Part shown: piece after piece, positions 44,386 through 54,010 of the stretch
Numbering within the stretch: position 1 is the stretch's first letter
Layout: each line of letters begins with the position of its first letter
Origin: CAIJXJ01 sp964445115
Lineage (GTDB): Bacteria > Pseudomonadota > Gammaproteobacteria > Burkholderiales > Methylophilaceae
Length of the DNA stretch: 64,000 bases
Direction: 5' to 3'
NCBI GenBank assembly: GCA_964445115.1
Contig: CAYUJU010000002.1
Span: 56,510 to 120,509, forward strand
The notes under the pieces: model-generated
Seen by the model: only the letters and a program-made list of their open reading frames with translations
The model's database searches: none
What the model was told of the DNA's origin: nothing
Translations under genes and position numbers: made by a program

Positions 44386-44847
44386 ATGCCGCAGATCGGA
44401 TCGCATGCTCCCGACTTCACCCTGCCGGATGCCGACATGGAGATGCAGAAGCTTTCCCGGTTCAAGGGCAATACGGTCGTTCTGTATTTTTACCCCAAAG
44501 ACGCAACGCCTAGCTGCACCACCCAAGCGATCGAGTTCAGCGATCTCGAAGAAACATTTGCCAGACATCACGCTGTCGTCATCGGCATCAGCCGCGACGA
44601 CTGCATGAGCCACGCGGATTTCCGCGACCGGCACGGCCTCGCGCTGATTCTGCTCGCCGACGTGGATGGCAAGGTGTGTGAACGCTACGGCGTACTGCAG
44701 GAAAGAGAAGTCGACGGCATCCGCAAGTTGGGCATCCAGCGCTCCACTTTCGTGATCGACAAGGATGGCACCATCCGCCACATCCTGCGCGACGTCACCC
44801 CCAAGGGCCATGCCCAGGAAATTTTGAACCTGATTAAGGAATTATGA
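44386..44847 (+). CDS. bcp: Thiol peroxidase, Bcp/PrxQ-type peroxiredoxin
   Basis: A 153-residue peroxiredoxin with the peroxidatic Cys in FYPKDATPSCTTQAIEF. The usual resolving Cys five residues later is absent in the motif (CTTQAI instead of C-x4-C), so it may be a 1-Cys type or use another Cys such as that in DDCMSH. The ending RSTFVIDKDGTIRHILRDV fits the family. Its stop overlaps slyD (ATGA). It is divergent from roxA. Confidence 0.92.
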   Translation: MPQIGSHAPDFTLPDADMEMQKLSRFKGNTVVLYFYPKDATPSCTTQAIEFSDLEETFARHHAVVIGISRDDCMSHADFRDRHGLALILLADVDGKVCERYGVLQEREVDGIRKLGIQRSTFVIDKDGTIRHILRDVTPKGHAQEILNLIKEL

Positions 44848-45326
44848 TGCATATCGCCATGAACACCGTCGTCTCCATCACCTATGAACTGCGCGATAGC
44901 GACGGCAACGTCCTAGAAGCCAGCGCCGACCCGGTCAGCTACCTGCATGGCGGCTACGATGGCATCTTCCCCCGCGTGGAAGAAGAGCTGCACGACAAGC
45001 ACGTGGGCGACAACATCGAACTCACGCTGGAACCCGTCGACGCGTTCGGCGACTACGATGAAGAACTGGTGCAGATCGAACCGGTAAGCGCCTTCCCCGG
45101 CGGCAAGGTAGAAGTCGGTATGCAGTTCGAAGGCGAAGACCCGACCGGCGACGTGGTGCTCTACACCGTCACCGACGTTGCCGACGGCAAGGTCGTCGTC
45201 GACGGCAACCACCCCTGGGCCGGCGAACGCGTCAGCTTCAAGTGCACCGTCACCGGCATCCGCCCGGCGACCAAGGAAGAAATCAACCACGGCCACGTGC
45301 ATGGGGCGGGTGGGCATCATCACTAA
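44844..45326 (+). CDS. slyD: FKBP-type peptidyl-prolyl isomerase SlyD
   Basis: A 160-residue protein with the SlyD layout: MNTVVSITYELRDSDGNVLEAS, an insert-in-flap chaperone domain (about 75-125), and a His-rich metal-binding tail (HGHVHGAGGHHH). It assists folding and binds nickel. An in-frame second Met (residue 6) could be the start, but the first ATG is coupled to the bcp stop. Confidence 0.94.
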   Translation: MMHIAMNTVVSITYELRDSDGNVLEASADPVSYLHGGYDGIFPRVEEELHDKHVGDNIELTLEPVDAFGDYDEELVQIEPVSAFPGGKVEVGMQFEGEDPTGDVVLYTVTDVADGKVVVDGNHPWAGERVSFKCTVTGIRPATKEEINHGHVHGAGGHHH

Positions 45327-45344
45327 GCTTTAAAGTCTGAATGA

Positions 45345-45370
45345 ATAAAGCCGGCATATGCCGGCTTTAT
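45345..45370. terminator. Intrinsic terminator after slyD
   Basis: A perfect 26-base palindrome (ATAAAGCCGGCAT and its complement) follows slyD and is trailed by ATCTTTTG on the plus strand. It sits between the convergent slyD and mutS genes and probably serves both. Confidence 0.85.
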
Positions 45371-45414
45371 CTTTTGTGCTCCAAACTCTGCTCCACTCAG
45401 TGGGGGGCGAATAA

Positions 45415-47994
45415 TCAGCGCCCCAACATTTCCTTCAACCTGTATAGCGCTTCCAACGCCTGCTTGGGCGAAAGCTCATCAGGATCGACATCCATCAATG
45501 CTTCAAGTGCCGGATGCGGCACCGGTTCGCTGGCTTCCGGTGCGGCGAACATGTCGGCTTGCGGCCCAGCGGCGATACTTTGCTGTTCCAGTTGCGCCAG
45601 CCTACGCTTGGCAGCAGCGACTACGCTCTTGGGAATGCCCGCCAGTTGCGCCACCTGCAGGCCATAACTCTGGCTCGCGGGCCCCTCTTCCACGCTGTGC
45701 AAGAACACGATGCCATCACCGTGTTCGACGGCGTCGAGATGGACGTTGGCGACTTGCTTGTAGTCTTCCACCAGCCGCGTCAGTTCAAAGTAGTGGGTAG
45801 CGAACAGGGTGTAGGCGCGGTTGCGTTCCAGCAGGTGTCTGGCACAGGCCCAGGCCAACGCGAGGCCGTCAAAGGTCGAGGTGCCACGGCCGATTTCGTC
45901 CAGCAGCACAAGGCTATGCTCGGTGGCGTTGTGCAGGATGTTGGCCGTTTCGGTCATCTCGACCATGAAGGTGGAACGCCCGCCGGCGAGGTCGTCCGAA
46001 GCGCCGATGCGAGTGAAGATGCGGTCCACCGGGCCGATTTTCGCCGAGGTCGCGGGCACGAAACAGCCGCAGTGTGCCAGCAGTACGATCAATGCGGTCT
46101 GGCGCATGTAGGTAGATTTACCGCCCATGTTGGGGCCGGTGATCAGCAATAGCTGACGATAGGGTGACAGCCGCGTGTCGTTGGCGATGAAGGGCTGGGC
46201 CAACTGCTCGACCACCGGATGACGGCCGCCGATGATCTCGATCGCCGCTTCGTCGGTGAATTGCGGGGCGACAAAGTTGAGCACCTGCGCCCGTTCGGCG
46301 AAGGCGCAGAGCACATCCAGTTCCGCCACGGCGTTGGCATTGTGCTGCAGTGCGGCAATATGCGGCAGGAGCTGGTCTAGGATGTTGTCGTACAGCACTT
46401 TTTCCCGCGCCAGCGCCCGTTCGTTGGCCGAGAGCACCTTGTCCTCGAAGGCTTTCAGTTCGGGCGTGATGTAGCGCTCGGCATTCTTGAGCGTCTGGCG
46501 GCGGCGGTACTCGGGCGGCGCGTTCTCGGCCTGCGCGCGGGAGAGCTCGATGTAGAAGCCGTGCACGCTGTTGTATTCAACTTTCAGATTGGCGATGCCG
46601 GTGCGCTCCTTTTCTGCGGCCTCGAAGGCGAGCAGAAATTCGCCGCAGTGCGTCTGAATGCCGCGCAGTTCATCCAGTTCAGCATCGTAGCCTTCGGCGA
46701 TCACCCCACCTTCGCGCAACACCACAGAGGGCTCGGGCTGGATGGCGCGTGCCAGCATGTCCACGACCTCTGCCGGGGCGGCCAGGTTTGCGGCAACCAC
46801 CCGCAATTCGGGGGCGGCAGCTTTTTCCAAAGCGGCGATCAAGGCCGGCAACTGGCGCAGGCTTTCACGCAGGCCGGACAGATCGCGTGGGCGCGCCGTC
46901 TTGAGCGCGACGCGCGAAGTCATGCGCTCGATATCGCCGATCGGTCGCAACGCCTGACGCAGAGAATCGAAGGCATCCTGCGCTATCAGTTCACCGATAG
47001 CGTCGTGCCGTGCGGCGATCTGTTGCCGGTCGCGCAGCGGATGGTGCAGCCAGCGGCGCAGCAGGCGCGCGCCCATGGCGGTTTCGGTGGTATCTAGCAG
47101 CGAATACAACGTGGGAGATGGCTCGCCACGCAGAGTCTGGTCGATTTCCAGGTTGCGACGCGTTGCAGCATCCAACTGCACGAAGGCCGTGGATTGCTCG
47201 ACGGTGAGACCCTGAATATGCGGCAAGGCGGTGCGCTGGGTGTGCTTGAGGTAATCCAGCAACGCACCGGCGGCGGAAATGGCCACGGTCAGGTCGGCAC
47301 AACCGAAGCCGGTCAGATCATAGGTGTTGAACTGCCGCGTAAGCGATTGCGTGGCCGAGTCGCGGTCGAACTGCCAGGGCGCCAGCCGCTTCTTCGGGCA
47401 CTTGGTCACGTCGATGGCGGCATGGGCAAAATCCTCCGGCAGCAGCAACTCCGCCGGGCCGATGCGCTCAAGTTCCTGGGCCAACAGGCGCGGCTCGATC
47501 TCGTTCAGCACGAACTGGCCGGAGGCGAGGTTGATGCGGGCGATGCCAAGCACCTCTTCGCCTGGGCACAGCGCCAGCAGGACATTGTCGCGGGTATCGT
47601 CCAGTAGCGCGCTATCGGTCAGCGTGCCGGGCGTCAGGATGCGCGCCACCTGGCGCTCTACCGGGCCCTTGGATTTGGCCGGGTCGCCCACCTGCTCGCA
47701 GATCGCGACCGCCTCGCCCAGCTTGACCAGCTTGGCCAGATACTGCTCGGCCGAATGGTACGGCACGCCCGCCATGCGGATCGGCTCGCCGTTGCTGGCA
47801 CCGCGCCGGGTAAGCGTGATACCGAGCAGGCGCGCGGCCTTTTCGGCGTCGTCATGGAACAGTTCGTAGAAATCGCCCATGCGGTAGAACAGCAGCATGT
47901 CCGGATATTGCGCCTTAATGGTCAGGTACTGACGCATCATCGGCGTGTGGTTTTCCAGACTCACGCCCGGATTCTGGTTGTCTCTGTTATTCAA
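45415..47994 (-). CDS. mutS: DNA mismatch repair protein MutS
   Basis: An 859-residue mismatch-recognition ATPase. The N-terminal mismatch-binding Phe-x-Glu is in RMGDFYELF; connector, core and clamp domains follow; the ATPase shows Walker A GPNMGGKSTYMRQ, Walker B LVLLDEIGRGTSTFDG and ATHYFELTRL. The C-terminal tail with DVDPDELSPKQALEALYRLKEML is the tetramerisation/beta-clamp region. Full length. Confidence 0.97.
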   Translation of the reverse strand: MNNRDNQNPGVSLENHTPMMRQYLTIKAQYPDMLLFYRMGDFYELFHDDAEKAARLLGITLTRRGASNGEPIRMAGVPYHSAEQYLAKLVKLGEAVAICEQVGDPAKSKGPVERQVARILTPGTLTDSALLDDTRDNVLLALCPGEEVLGIARINLASGQFVLNEIEPRLLAQELERIGPAELLLPEDFAHAAIDVTKCPKKRLAPWQFDRDSATQSLTRQFNTYDLTGFGCADLTVAISAAGALLDYLKHTQRTALPHIQGLTVEQSTAFVQLDAATRRNLEIDQTLRGEPSPTLYSLLDTTETAMGARLLRRWLHHPLRDRQQIAARHDAIGELIAQDAFDSLRQALRPIGDIERMTSRVALKTARPRDLSGLRESLRQLPALIAALEKAAAPELRVVAANLAAPAEVVDMLARAIQPEPSVVLREGGVIAEGYDAELDELRGIQTHCGEFLLAFEAAEKERTGIANLKVEYNSVHGFYIELSRAQAENAPPEYRRRQTLKNAERYITPELKAFEDKVLSANERALAREKVLYDNILDQLLPHIAALQHNANAVAELDVLCAFAERAQVLNFVAPQFTDEAAIEIIGGRHPVVEQLAQPFIANDTRLSPYRQLLLITGPNMGGKSTYMRQTALIVLLAHCGCFVPATSAKIGPVDRIFTRIGASDDLAGGRSTFMVEMTETANILHNATEHSLVLLDEIGRGTSTFDGLALAWACARHLLERNRAYTLFATHYFELTRLVEDYKQVANVHLDAVEHGDGIVFLHSVEEGPASQSYGLQVAQLAGIPKSVVAAAKRRLAQLEQQSIAAGPQADMFAAPEASEPVPHPALEALMDVDPDELSPKQALEALYRLKEMLGR

Positions 47995-48040
47995 CGAATT
48001 TGACCTGTTCTACTGCCGCAGCAAGGCTGCGGCGCCGGGC

Positions 48041-48421
48041 TTAACGGCCCTCTCCATCGAGCGACATGCCGTGCTCTATCATCAACGCTTTCGAAAACGC
48101 CTTCCACGCCACGCCACCGTGGGTATGTATGCCCTTGCCGGCACTTTTTGCCATGATGCCCATCATCATGGCCGCCAGCCCGAACAAGGTCACCTTGGCC
48201 CTTTGCCGGTAGTCACCGAGATCATGCGTGTATTGGCTCACCGCCTCCTGCGCATGCTCCAGCGACTCCCTCGCCAGTTCCCGCACCTGCAGCTCGTCCG
48301 TCCAGTCTATCCCCAGCACGATGCCCATGCGCTCGATTTCCGCCTCAAGCTCCGCCGAACGTTCTTCGCAGAAGCCTTCGACGTCAGCGATATTATCCAA
48401 TCCAACGAGATCTTCGGCCAT
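48041..48421 (-). CDS. Conserved-looking protein of unknown function (126 aa)
   Basis: A 126-residue protein with an acidic N-terminal half (LDNIADVEGFCEERSAELEAEIERMG), a predicted helix (RELARESLEHAQEAVSQY), a Met-rich hydrophobic stretch (VTLFGLAAMMMGIMAKSAG) that may be a membrane helix, and a C-terminal segment rich in His/Gly. I do not recognise the family. It lies downstream of mutS's start on the same strand with 46 bases between them. Upstream, 48422-48688 (267 bases) holds no gene I can support. Confidence 0.65.
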   Translation of the reverse strand: MAEDLVGLDNIADVEGFCEERSAELEAEIERMGIVLGIDWTDELQVRELARESLEHAQEAVSQYTHDLGDYRQRAKVTLFGLAAMMMGIMAKSAGKGIHTHGGVAWKAFSKALMIEHGMSLDGEGR

Positions 48422-48688
48422 TCCGTTTCCTGTAATCGGGTTACTGGTCAGCCCGGTCGGGCTCGTATCATGCTCAGGGTGCGTAATGATCGTGGGTTTT
48501 CGGATTATTTACAAATGTTGGCGCCGGCCGCCGTCGCACGGACTGTCGCCTCCGGTGTACCGGACTGGTTGATGTAGAGCGGGCACTTCAGGCCTTATTG
48601 AGTCCAAGTTGCATCACTGGCTGGTGGGCGGCCTTCACGCGTCGACACTTTGAAATCCCTGGTCATTTACTAAGGCTCGGTCATTGCC

Positions 48689-49360
48689 ATGTCCTACCCA
48701 CTGCTGTTCGCCTCGGGCGTACACGACGTCAATAACCACCTGAACGCACTGCTGATGGGGCTGAACGAAGCCCACGCCGGCGCCGACCTGTCACGGCTGC
48801 CCGAATTGTCGGCCCGCTGCGTAGAGATGGCGACGCGCCTGGACCAGTTGCTGATGCTGCGCAAGACACACGACGAAGGCCTGCAGCCGGTGCCTGACGT
48901 GCGCGCATTGAGCGACCTGATCGATAACGCCCTGCTTGAATGCCAGTCCATTTTCGAATCGCGCAAGGTCAATGTCCAAGTGCAGCAGGCGCATCCCGAT
49001 CTGCTGGTCCGGGTGGACCCGGTCCTGTTTTCGCTGATTCTCAACAATCTCCTGTATAACGCTTCGGTATGGGCGGCCTCATCCGTCACCCTGTCGGTCG
49101 AGACTTCTGGTGACGACCGCACGATCCTGATGCATATTCAGGATGACGGCCAAGGATTCCCCGCCAGCTTGGTCGGTGCCGACCTGTCACGGGCGCTGGA
49201 AACCAACCGGCAGGACCTGGTGCAGGCGCTGGGCACCGGGCTTTACCTGTGTGCCTACGCATCGGCTGCCCTGACACAGGCCGGCCTGCCCTGCGGCATC
49301 CACCTTTCCAATGACGGCGGCGCGTGCGCCACCATCGCGCTGGGCGACCAGCCCGTCTGA
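48689..49360 (+). CDS. Sensor-less histidine-kinase-like protein (HATPase_c)
   Basis: A 223-residue protein with an N-terminal helix carrying a possible phospho-acceptor His in GVHDVNNHLNALLMGL, the H-box pattern HD-x-x-N, and a C-terminal HATPase_c domain (N-box LILNNLLYNASVWA, G1-like IQDDGQGFP, G2-like LGTGLYLC). There is no membrane segment or sensor domain. The stop is followed two bases later by a REC-TPR regulator, so the two form a probable two-component pair whose input would come from another protein. Confidence 0.82.
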   Translation: MSYPLLFASGVHDVNNHLNALLMGLNEAHAGADLSRLPELSARCVEMATRLDQLLMLRKTHDEGLQPVPDVRALSDLIDNALLECQSIFESRKVNVQVQQAHPDLLVRVDPVLFSLILNNLLYNASVWAASSVTLSVETSGDDRTILMHIQDDGQGFPASLVGADLSRALETNRQDLVQALGTGLYLCAYASAALTQAGLPCGIHLSNDGGACATIALGDQPV

Positions 49361-49362
49361 CC

Positions 49363-51036
49363 ATGGCAGCACCATCCACCTTCGAAGCCCTCTCGGCCAA
49401 CCCGCACGTGCTGCGGGAGGTACTGCAGGAAAAATCCATTCTGATCATCGATGACATCCCGGAGGCACGGCGTATCCTGCGCACCATGCTGTCGCTCTGT
49501 GATCTGAAGAAGATACGTGACGCCTCGAATGCGCAGGATGCCGTACGCCTGCTGGAAGCCGGCAAGGTCGACATCGTGCTGTCCGACTACAACCTCGGCG
49601 ATGCCCGTGATGGCCAGCAATTGTATGAGGATCTGATTGAACGCAAGCTGGTCGACGAGAGTGTCATCTACATGATGATCACCGGCGAACGTACCTACGA
49701 GCGTGTCGTGCGCGCCGCCGAACTCGCGCCTGATGACTATATCCTCAAGCCATTCACCCCTTCGATCATCTACAGCCGGCTAGAGCGCGCCTACCTCAAA
49801 AAGGCCAAGGTGCAGGGCATCATCGAAGACATGCTGAAGGAGGAGTGGCAAAGCGCTGCCAGTCGCTGTGACGAGGCACTCGCGAAACCCGACAAGCGCT
49901 ACCTGCTGGAGATTTTGAGGCTCAAGGGTGACGCCTTGTTCATGGCACACGATTTCGACCGTGCCTGGGACCTGTTTTCTTCCACCTATGAACAGTACCG
50001 GCTACCGTGGGCGAAATACGGCATGGTGCGCATCACCCGCGCCCGCGGCAAACTGGCTGCAGCCGCAGAAATGCTGGAGGAGCTGATCGTCGAGGCGCCA
50101 ACCTTCATCAAGGCACAGGACGAACTGGCAGAGCTCTACCAGGAAATGGGGGAATTTGAAAAAGCCGAACAGGTGCTGGAAAAGGCCAATCAGGTCTCCC
50201 CCAACAACGTCAAACGCCAGAAAAAGCTGTCACGCGTCGCCTTCATGACCGGCAAGCTGGAGCTGGCGGAAGAGGTGCTGAGCAACATCGTCGACAATTG
50301 CAAATTCTCGGTCAGCCACGACCCGGAGGACTTTGCCCTGCTGGGTAAGGTGCTCGCCAAGCAAGGCAAGGCGCAGGCGGGGCTAACCCGCATCAAGGAG
50401 GCCGGCGACCGCTTCGGTGCCGCAAACGAAGTGCGGGTGTCGCAACTCGCCTCCGAAGCAATTGTCCTGTGCGATAGCGGTGAAGAAGAGAAGTCACGCA
50501 AGACCTTTGTCTCGGCCAAGCACATGTACGACCCAGACATGGCGCTCTCGGAAGATACGCTGATGAGCCTGGCCGAAGCAGCCATTCGTCACGGCGACGA
50601 GGACTTCTGCAAGAAGATGCTGGCCGCTCTGCCAACGGGAGACGCGTTTGCCGGCCTGGCACAGGCCCGCAGCATCGCCCGCATGTATGAACGTGCCGGC
50701 CGCAGCGACCTGAGCGCAGGCATGGTGGAAGCGGGCAAGAAGGAAGTGATGGTACTTAACGACGAGGCCGTGCTGGCGGCCCGCGAGAAGAAATACGACA
50801 CGGCGCTGCCGGTGATCCGCAAGGCGGCACAGGCCCTGCCAGATGACCTGAAGGTGATCTCCAACATGGTCAAGATGCTACTGGCGATGATGCGCGATGG
50901 CTACTGGAATGCCGAACTGGAACAGGAGATCCTGGCCGGTTTGGCGCATCTCGGCACGATCTCCTCCGAAGCCTGCACCGAACTGACCGGCTTCCACGTC
51001 AAACTCAAACAGGTCATCAAGGCCACCGCCCCATAA
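49363..51036 (+). CDS. Response regulator with TPR output region
   Basis: A 557-residue protein from ATG 49363. Residues 25-145 are a receiver domain (SILIIDDIPEARRILRTML; phospho-Asp in DIVLSDYNLGD; conserved Thr/Lys in MMITGERTYE and DDYILKPF). The rest is helical with TPR-like units (RYLLEILRLKGDALFMAHDFDRAWDLF; PTFIKAQDELAELYQEMGEFEKAEQVL). It has no DNA-binding or enzymatic output, so it presumably signals by protein contact. It sits directly behind the kinase-like gene. Confidence 0.9.
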   Translation: MAAPSTFEALSANPHVLREVLQEKSILIIDDIPEARRILRTMLSLCDLKKIRDASNAQDAVRLLEAGKVDIVLSDYNLGDARDGQQLYEDLIERKLVDESVIYMMITGERTYERVVRAAELAPDDYILKPFTPSIIYSRLERAYLKKAKVQGIIEDMLKEEWQSAASRCDEALAKPDKRYLLEILRLKGDALFMAHDFDRAWDLFSSTYEQYRLPWAKYGMVRITRARGKLAAAAEMLEELIVEAPTFIKAQDELAELYQEMGEFEKAEQVLEKANQVSPNNVKRQKKLSRVAFMTGKLELAEEVLSNIVDNCKFSVSHDPEDFALLGKVLAKQGKAQAGLTRIKEAGDRFGAANEVRVSQLASEAIVLCDSGEEEKSRKTFVSAKHMYDPDMALSEDTLMSLAEAAIRHGDEDFCKKMLAALPTGDAFAGLAQARSIARMYERAGRSDLSAGMVEAGKKEVMVLNDEAVLAAREKKYDTALPVIRKAAQALPDDLKVISNMVKMLLAMMRDGYWNAELEQEILAGLAHLGTISSEACTELTGFHVKLKQVIKATAP

Positions 51037-51091
51037 GCCCGACACCGTGGTGGCGGGCCTTGGATAGCAGCCAAGCGTCCCTCACGGGACG

Positions 51092-53629
51092 TCAGTGCCA
51101 GCGTGCCGCGAACTCCCGCCGGACCCACTCGAAGGCTGCAATAGAGCCCGCGGCCACAGCCAACACGACCACAAGATCCGCCGGGTGCAATGCGGAGAAG
51201 TAAAAAAGTGTGCGTAACGCCGGCACGGCCAGTACCAGTGAGAGCAACAGCGTGGCGCCTCCGATCACCCACCACAGGGCGTGATTGTGGACGCCCAGCG
51301 AGGCCTCAAGGCCCCGACCACGCGAACGGTTGACGAAGATCAGGCCGAGATTGGCGATAATCATGGCGCTATAAGTCAGTGCGCGGGCTTCCGTCTCGGG
51401 ACGCCCGACATGCAGGGAGATCGCGTAAATGGCCAGCAACACGCCCAGCAGGACGACTCCCTGCAGCAACCCCAGCAGGACGGTGTGCCGGTCGAACAGG
51501 CGTGCAGAGGCCGGGCGCGGCGGGCGGTGCATGCTGCCGTGCTCATCGGGCTCAGCCTCGAACACGATGGAACAGGCAGGATCAATGATCAGCTGCAGGA
51601 ACAGGATGTGCACCGGCAGCAACACCAGCGGCCAGCCCAGTGCGACCGGGATCAATGACATCCCGACGATAGGAATATGCACGGCGATGAGGAAGGTGAT
51701 GGCCTTCTTCAGGTTGTCGAAAATACGTCGACCCGTGCGCACGGCCGCCACAATGGAGGAAAAGTCGTCGTTCAGCAGCACCAGATCAGCTGCCTCGCGG
51801 GCTACGTCGGTACCGCGCGCCCCCATGGCGATGCCGATATGGGCGGCCTTGAGTGCCGGCGCATCGTTCACGCCATCCCCCGTCATGGCGACGATCTCGC
51901 CGTTGGCCTTGAGGGCCTCCACCAGCCGAAGCTTCTGTTCGGGCACCGTACGGCAGAACACGCCCACGGTCTGGACACGGCGACGCAGGGTCTCGTCGTC
52001 CATCAACTCCAGTTCACTGCCGGTGATCGCCCCCTCGGATACGATGCCCACCTGCTGCGCAATATGCAGTGCCGTCGCCGGGTAGTCCCCAGTGATCATG
52101 ATGACACGCATCCCGGCCGCGTGGCTTTCGCGGATCGCCGCCGGCACGGCCTCACGCACCGGGTCGACCAGCCCCAGCAGGCCGACGAAGGTAAACGCAA
52201 AATCGTGCTGGATCTCAGGCAGCGGCGGCGTCGGGAACGTGGCGCGCGCGACGCCAAGCACACGCAGGCCACGCCCGGCCATCTGATGCACCTGCGCGGT
52301 CAGTTGTGCCGTCGTGGCGGTGTCGAGGTGGCACAGGTCGAAAATTGCTTCCGGTGAGCCCTTGGCCGCGATGACCAGATGCGTATGGTCCGGTGATCGC
52401 CAGACACGCGACATCGCCAGCAATTCGCGCGACAAGGGATATTCCTCGACCAACTTCCAATCCCGGTGAATATGCTCCGTCCCCTGCAAGGCCTCCAGCG
52501 TGGCTTGGTGAATGGCCTTTTCCATCGGGTCGAATGGATCGCGATGGCTGGCCAGCACGGCGAACTCCAGCAGGCTGTGAAACGTCTCCGGCAAAGGGCT
52601 GGCCTCTGCGGACATCAACTCCAGACCGCTCCCCTCCGCGTACAGGGCTGCCATGGTCATGCGGTTCTGGGTCAGGGTACCGGTCTTGTCCACGCACAGC
52701 ACCGTCGCCGCCCCCAGCATTTCGACCACGGGGATATGGCGTGTGAGCACATGCTTCTGTGCAATGCGCCACGCCCCCAGTCCGAGAAACACCGTCATCA
52801 CCACCGGCAGTTCCTCTGGCAGCACCGCCATGGCGAAGGTAATGCCAACCAGCAACCCCTGCAACCAGTCGCCTCGTGTCAGGCCATAAAGAATCGCCGC
52901 CAGCAGGCTGAGCATGAACCCGGCCCAAGCGGCCCGCTTGACGATGACCGCTGTCTCCCGCTGGAGCCTGGTGGGCGTCTGTTCGAGCGACTCCAGCGCC
53001 TGGCCAATGCTCCCCAGTGCGGTGCGCTCGCCGGTAGCCAGCACGATCGCCAGCCCCTTGCCTTGCACCACCAGCGTGCCGGAGAACAAGAACGGCAGAT
53101 CGTCGCCCCCCGGACGGCCCATGCGCTCCGGCACCTGGATCGCGGCCAGTTTGCGCACGGCCACGGCTTCGCCGGTGAGCAGGGATTCGTCCACGGTCAG
53201 GTTGAGGCTGGACATCAGCACGGCATCCGCCGGGACCCGATCCCCTTCGGCCAGCACCAGCAGGTCGCCGGCCACCACTTCGCGCCCCGGAATGCGCCGC
53301 TGCTCGCCATCGCGGATCACCAGCGCACGCGGGCTGGAAAGGTCACGCAAGGCATCCAGCGCACGCTCGGTCTTGCGCGTCTGGAAAAAGCTGATGGCGA
53401 TGATGACGAACACGAAGCCCAGCAGCATCAGGGCCTCGTCGCGGTTGCCCAGCAGCAGGTACACGCCGCCGCACGCGATCAGCAACAGGAACATGGGCTC
53501 GCGCACGACGTTGATCGCGATGGTGAATAGGGTATGGGGTTGGGCGGCGGCGAGCTGGTTGTAGCCGTCACGCGCCAGCCGGGCTGCGGCGGCCTGATGG
53601 GAAAGTCCGTGCTGCAGGTCGACCGTCAT
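51092..53629 (-). CDS. P-type cation-transporting ATPase
   Basis: An 845-residue P2-type ATPase. It shows the N-terminal cation-ATPase domain (QHGLSHQAAAARLARDGYNQL), the actuator motif LLTGEAVAVRK, the M4 ion-site motif VLPEELPVV, phosphorylation motif DKTGTLTQNRM, hinge MTGDGVNDAPALKAAHIGIAM, and four C-terminal membrane helices. Most P2A Ca2+ pumps have PEGLP in M4; the second Glu here (PEELP) marks a subgroup of bacterial pumps whose ion is not settled. No heavy-metal-binding domain is present. It follows the DUF1992 gene by nine bases. Confidence 0.92.
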   Translation of the reverse strand: MTVDLQHGLSHQAAAARLARDGYNQLAAAQPHTLFTIAINVVREPMFLLLIACGGVYLLLGNRDEALMLLGFVFVIIAISFFQTRKTERALDALRDLSSPRALVIRDGEQRRIPGREVVAGDLLVLAEGDRVPADAVLMSSLNLTVDESLLTGEAVAVRKLAAIQVPERMGRPGGDDLPFLFSGTLVVQGKGLAIVLATGERTALGSIGQALESLEQTPTRLQRETAVIVKRAAWAGFMLSLLAAILYGLTRGDWLQGLLVGITFAMAVLPEELPVVMTVFLGLGAWRIAQKHVLTRHIPVVEMLGAATVLCVDKTGTLTQNRMTMAALYAEGSGLELMSAEASPLPETFHSLLEFAVLASHRDPFDPMEKAIHQATLEALQGTEHIHRDWKLVEEYPLSRELLAMSRVWRSPDHTHLVIAAKGSPEAIFDLCHLDTATTAQLTAQVHQMAGRGLRVLGVARATFPTPPLPEIQHDFAFTFVGLLGLVDPVREAVPAAIRESHAAGMRVIMITGDYPATALHIAQQVGIVSEGAITGSELELMDDETLRRRVQTVGVFCRTVPEQKLRLVEALKANGEIVAMTGDGVNDAPALKAAHIGIAMGARGTDVAREAADLVLLNDDFSSIVAAVRTGRRIFDNLKKAITFLIAVHIPIVGMSLIPVALGWPLVLLPVHILFLQLIIDPACSIVFEAEPDEHGSMHRPPRPASARLFDRHTVLLGLLQGVVLLGVLLAIYAISLHVGRPETEARALTYSAMIIANLGLIFVNRSRGRGLEASLGVHNHALWWVIGGATLLLSLVLAVPALRTLFYFSALHPADLVVVLAVAAGSIAAFEWVRREFAARWH

Positions 53630-53638
53630 GCTGGCAGA

Positions 53639-53992
53639 TTACGCAAGACGTTGCGTCAGTTTGTCGTAGTAATCGGCTTCCAACTGCAGGTTGCCACCGC
53701 GGGAACTATCCAGTTGCATGCGCAGCAAACGTAGCTTACGCATCGCCATGGTCCGGTGCTCGCCCTCGTCCAGCGACTGGATCAGTCGTTCCAGTGCGCC
53801 AATTTCACTGAGCGCCTGCACCTCGGGCGGGACAAAGCCCGCGTTCTTGAGGATGCGATACGCCATCCGCAGTTCTTCGGGGACGAGGAGATCGTCGTCG
53901 AGGTCCAACGGCTTGCCGGCGCAGGGCAGATCATCGAAGTCGCCCCGCTGGGCGGCCTCGCGGATACGCTGCTCGGCAATGCTGTCAATCAT
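53639..53992 (-). CDS. DUF1992 (DnaJ-homologue subfamily C 28-like) protein
   Basis: A 117-residue helical protein beginning MIDSIAEQRIREAAQRGDFDDLPCAGKPL, then DLDDDLLVPEELRMAYRILKNAGFVPPEV, the clear DUF1992 pattern. The family is found as a stand-alone protein in bacteria and fused to J-domains in eukaryotes; its role is unknown. It lies 18 bases downstream of suhB and nine upstream of the P-type ATPase. Confidence 0.92.
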   Translation of the reverse strand: MIDSIAEQRIREAAQRGDFDDLPCAGKPLDLDDDLLVPEELRMAYRILKNAGFVPPEVQALSEIGALERLIQSLDEGEHRTMAMRKLRLLRMQLDSSRGGNLQLEADYYDKLTQRLA

Positions 53993-54010
53993 GACAAGCG
54001 CACGGCAAGA

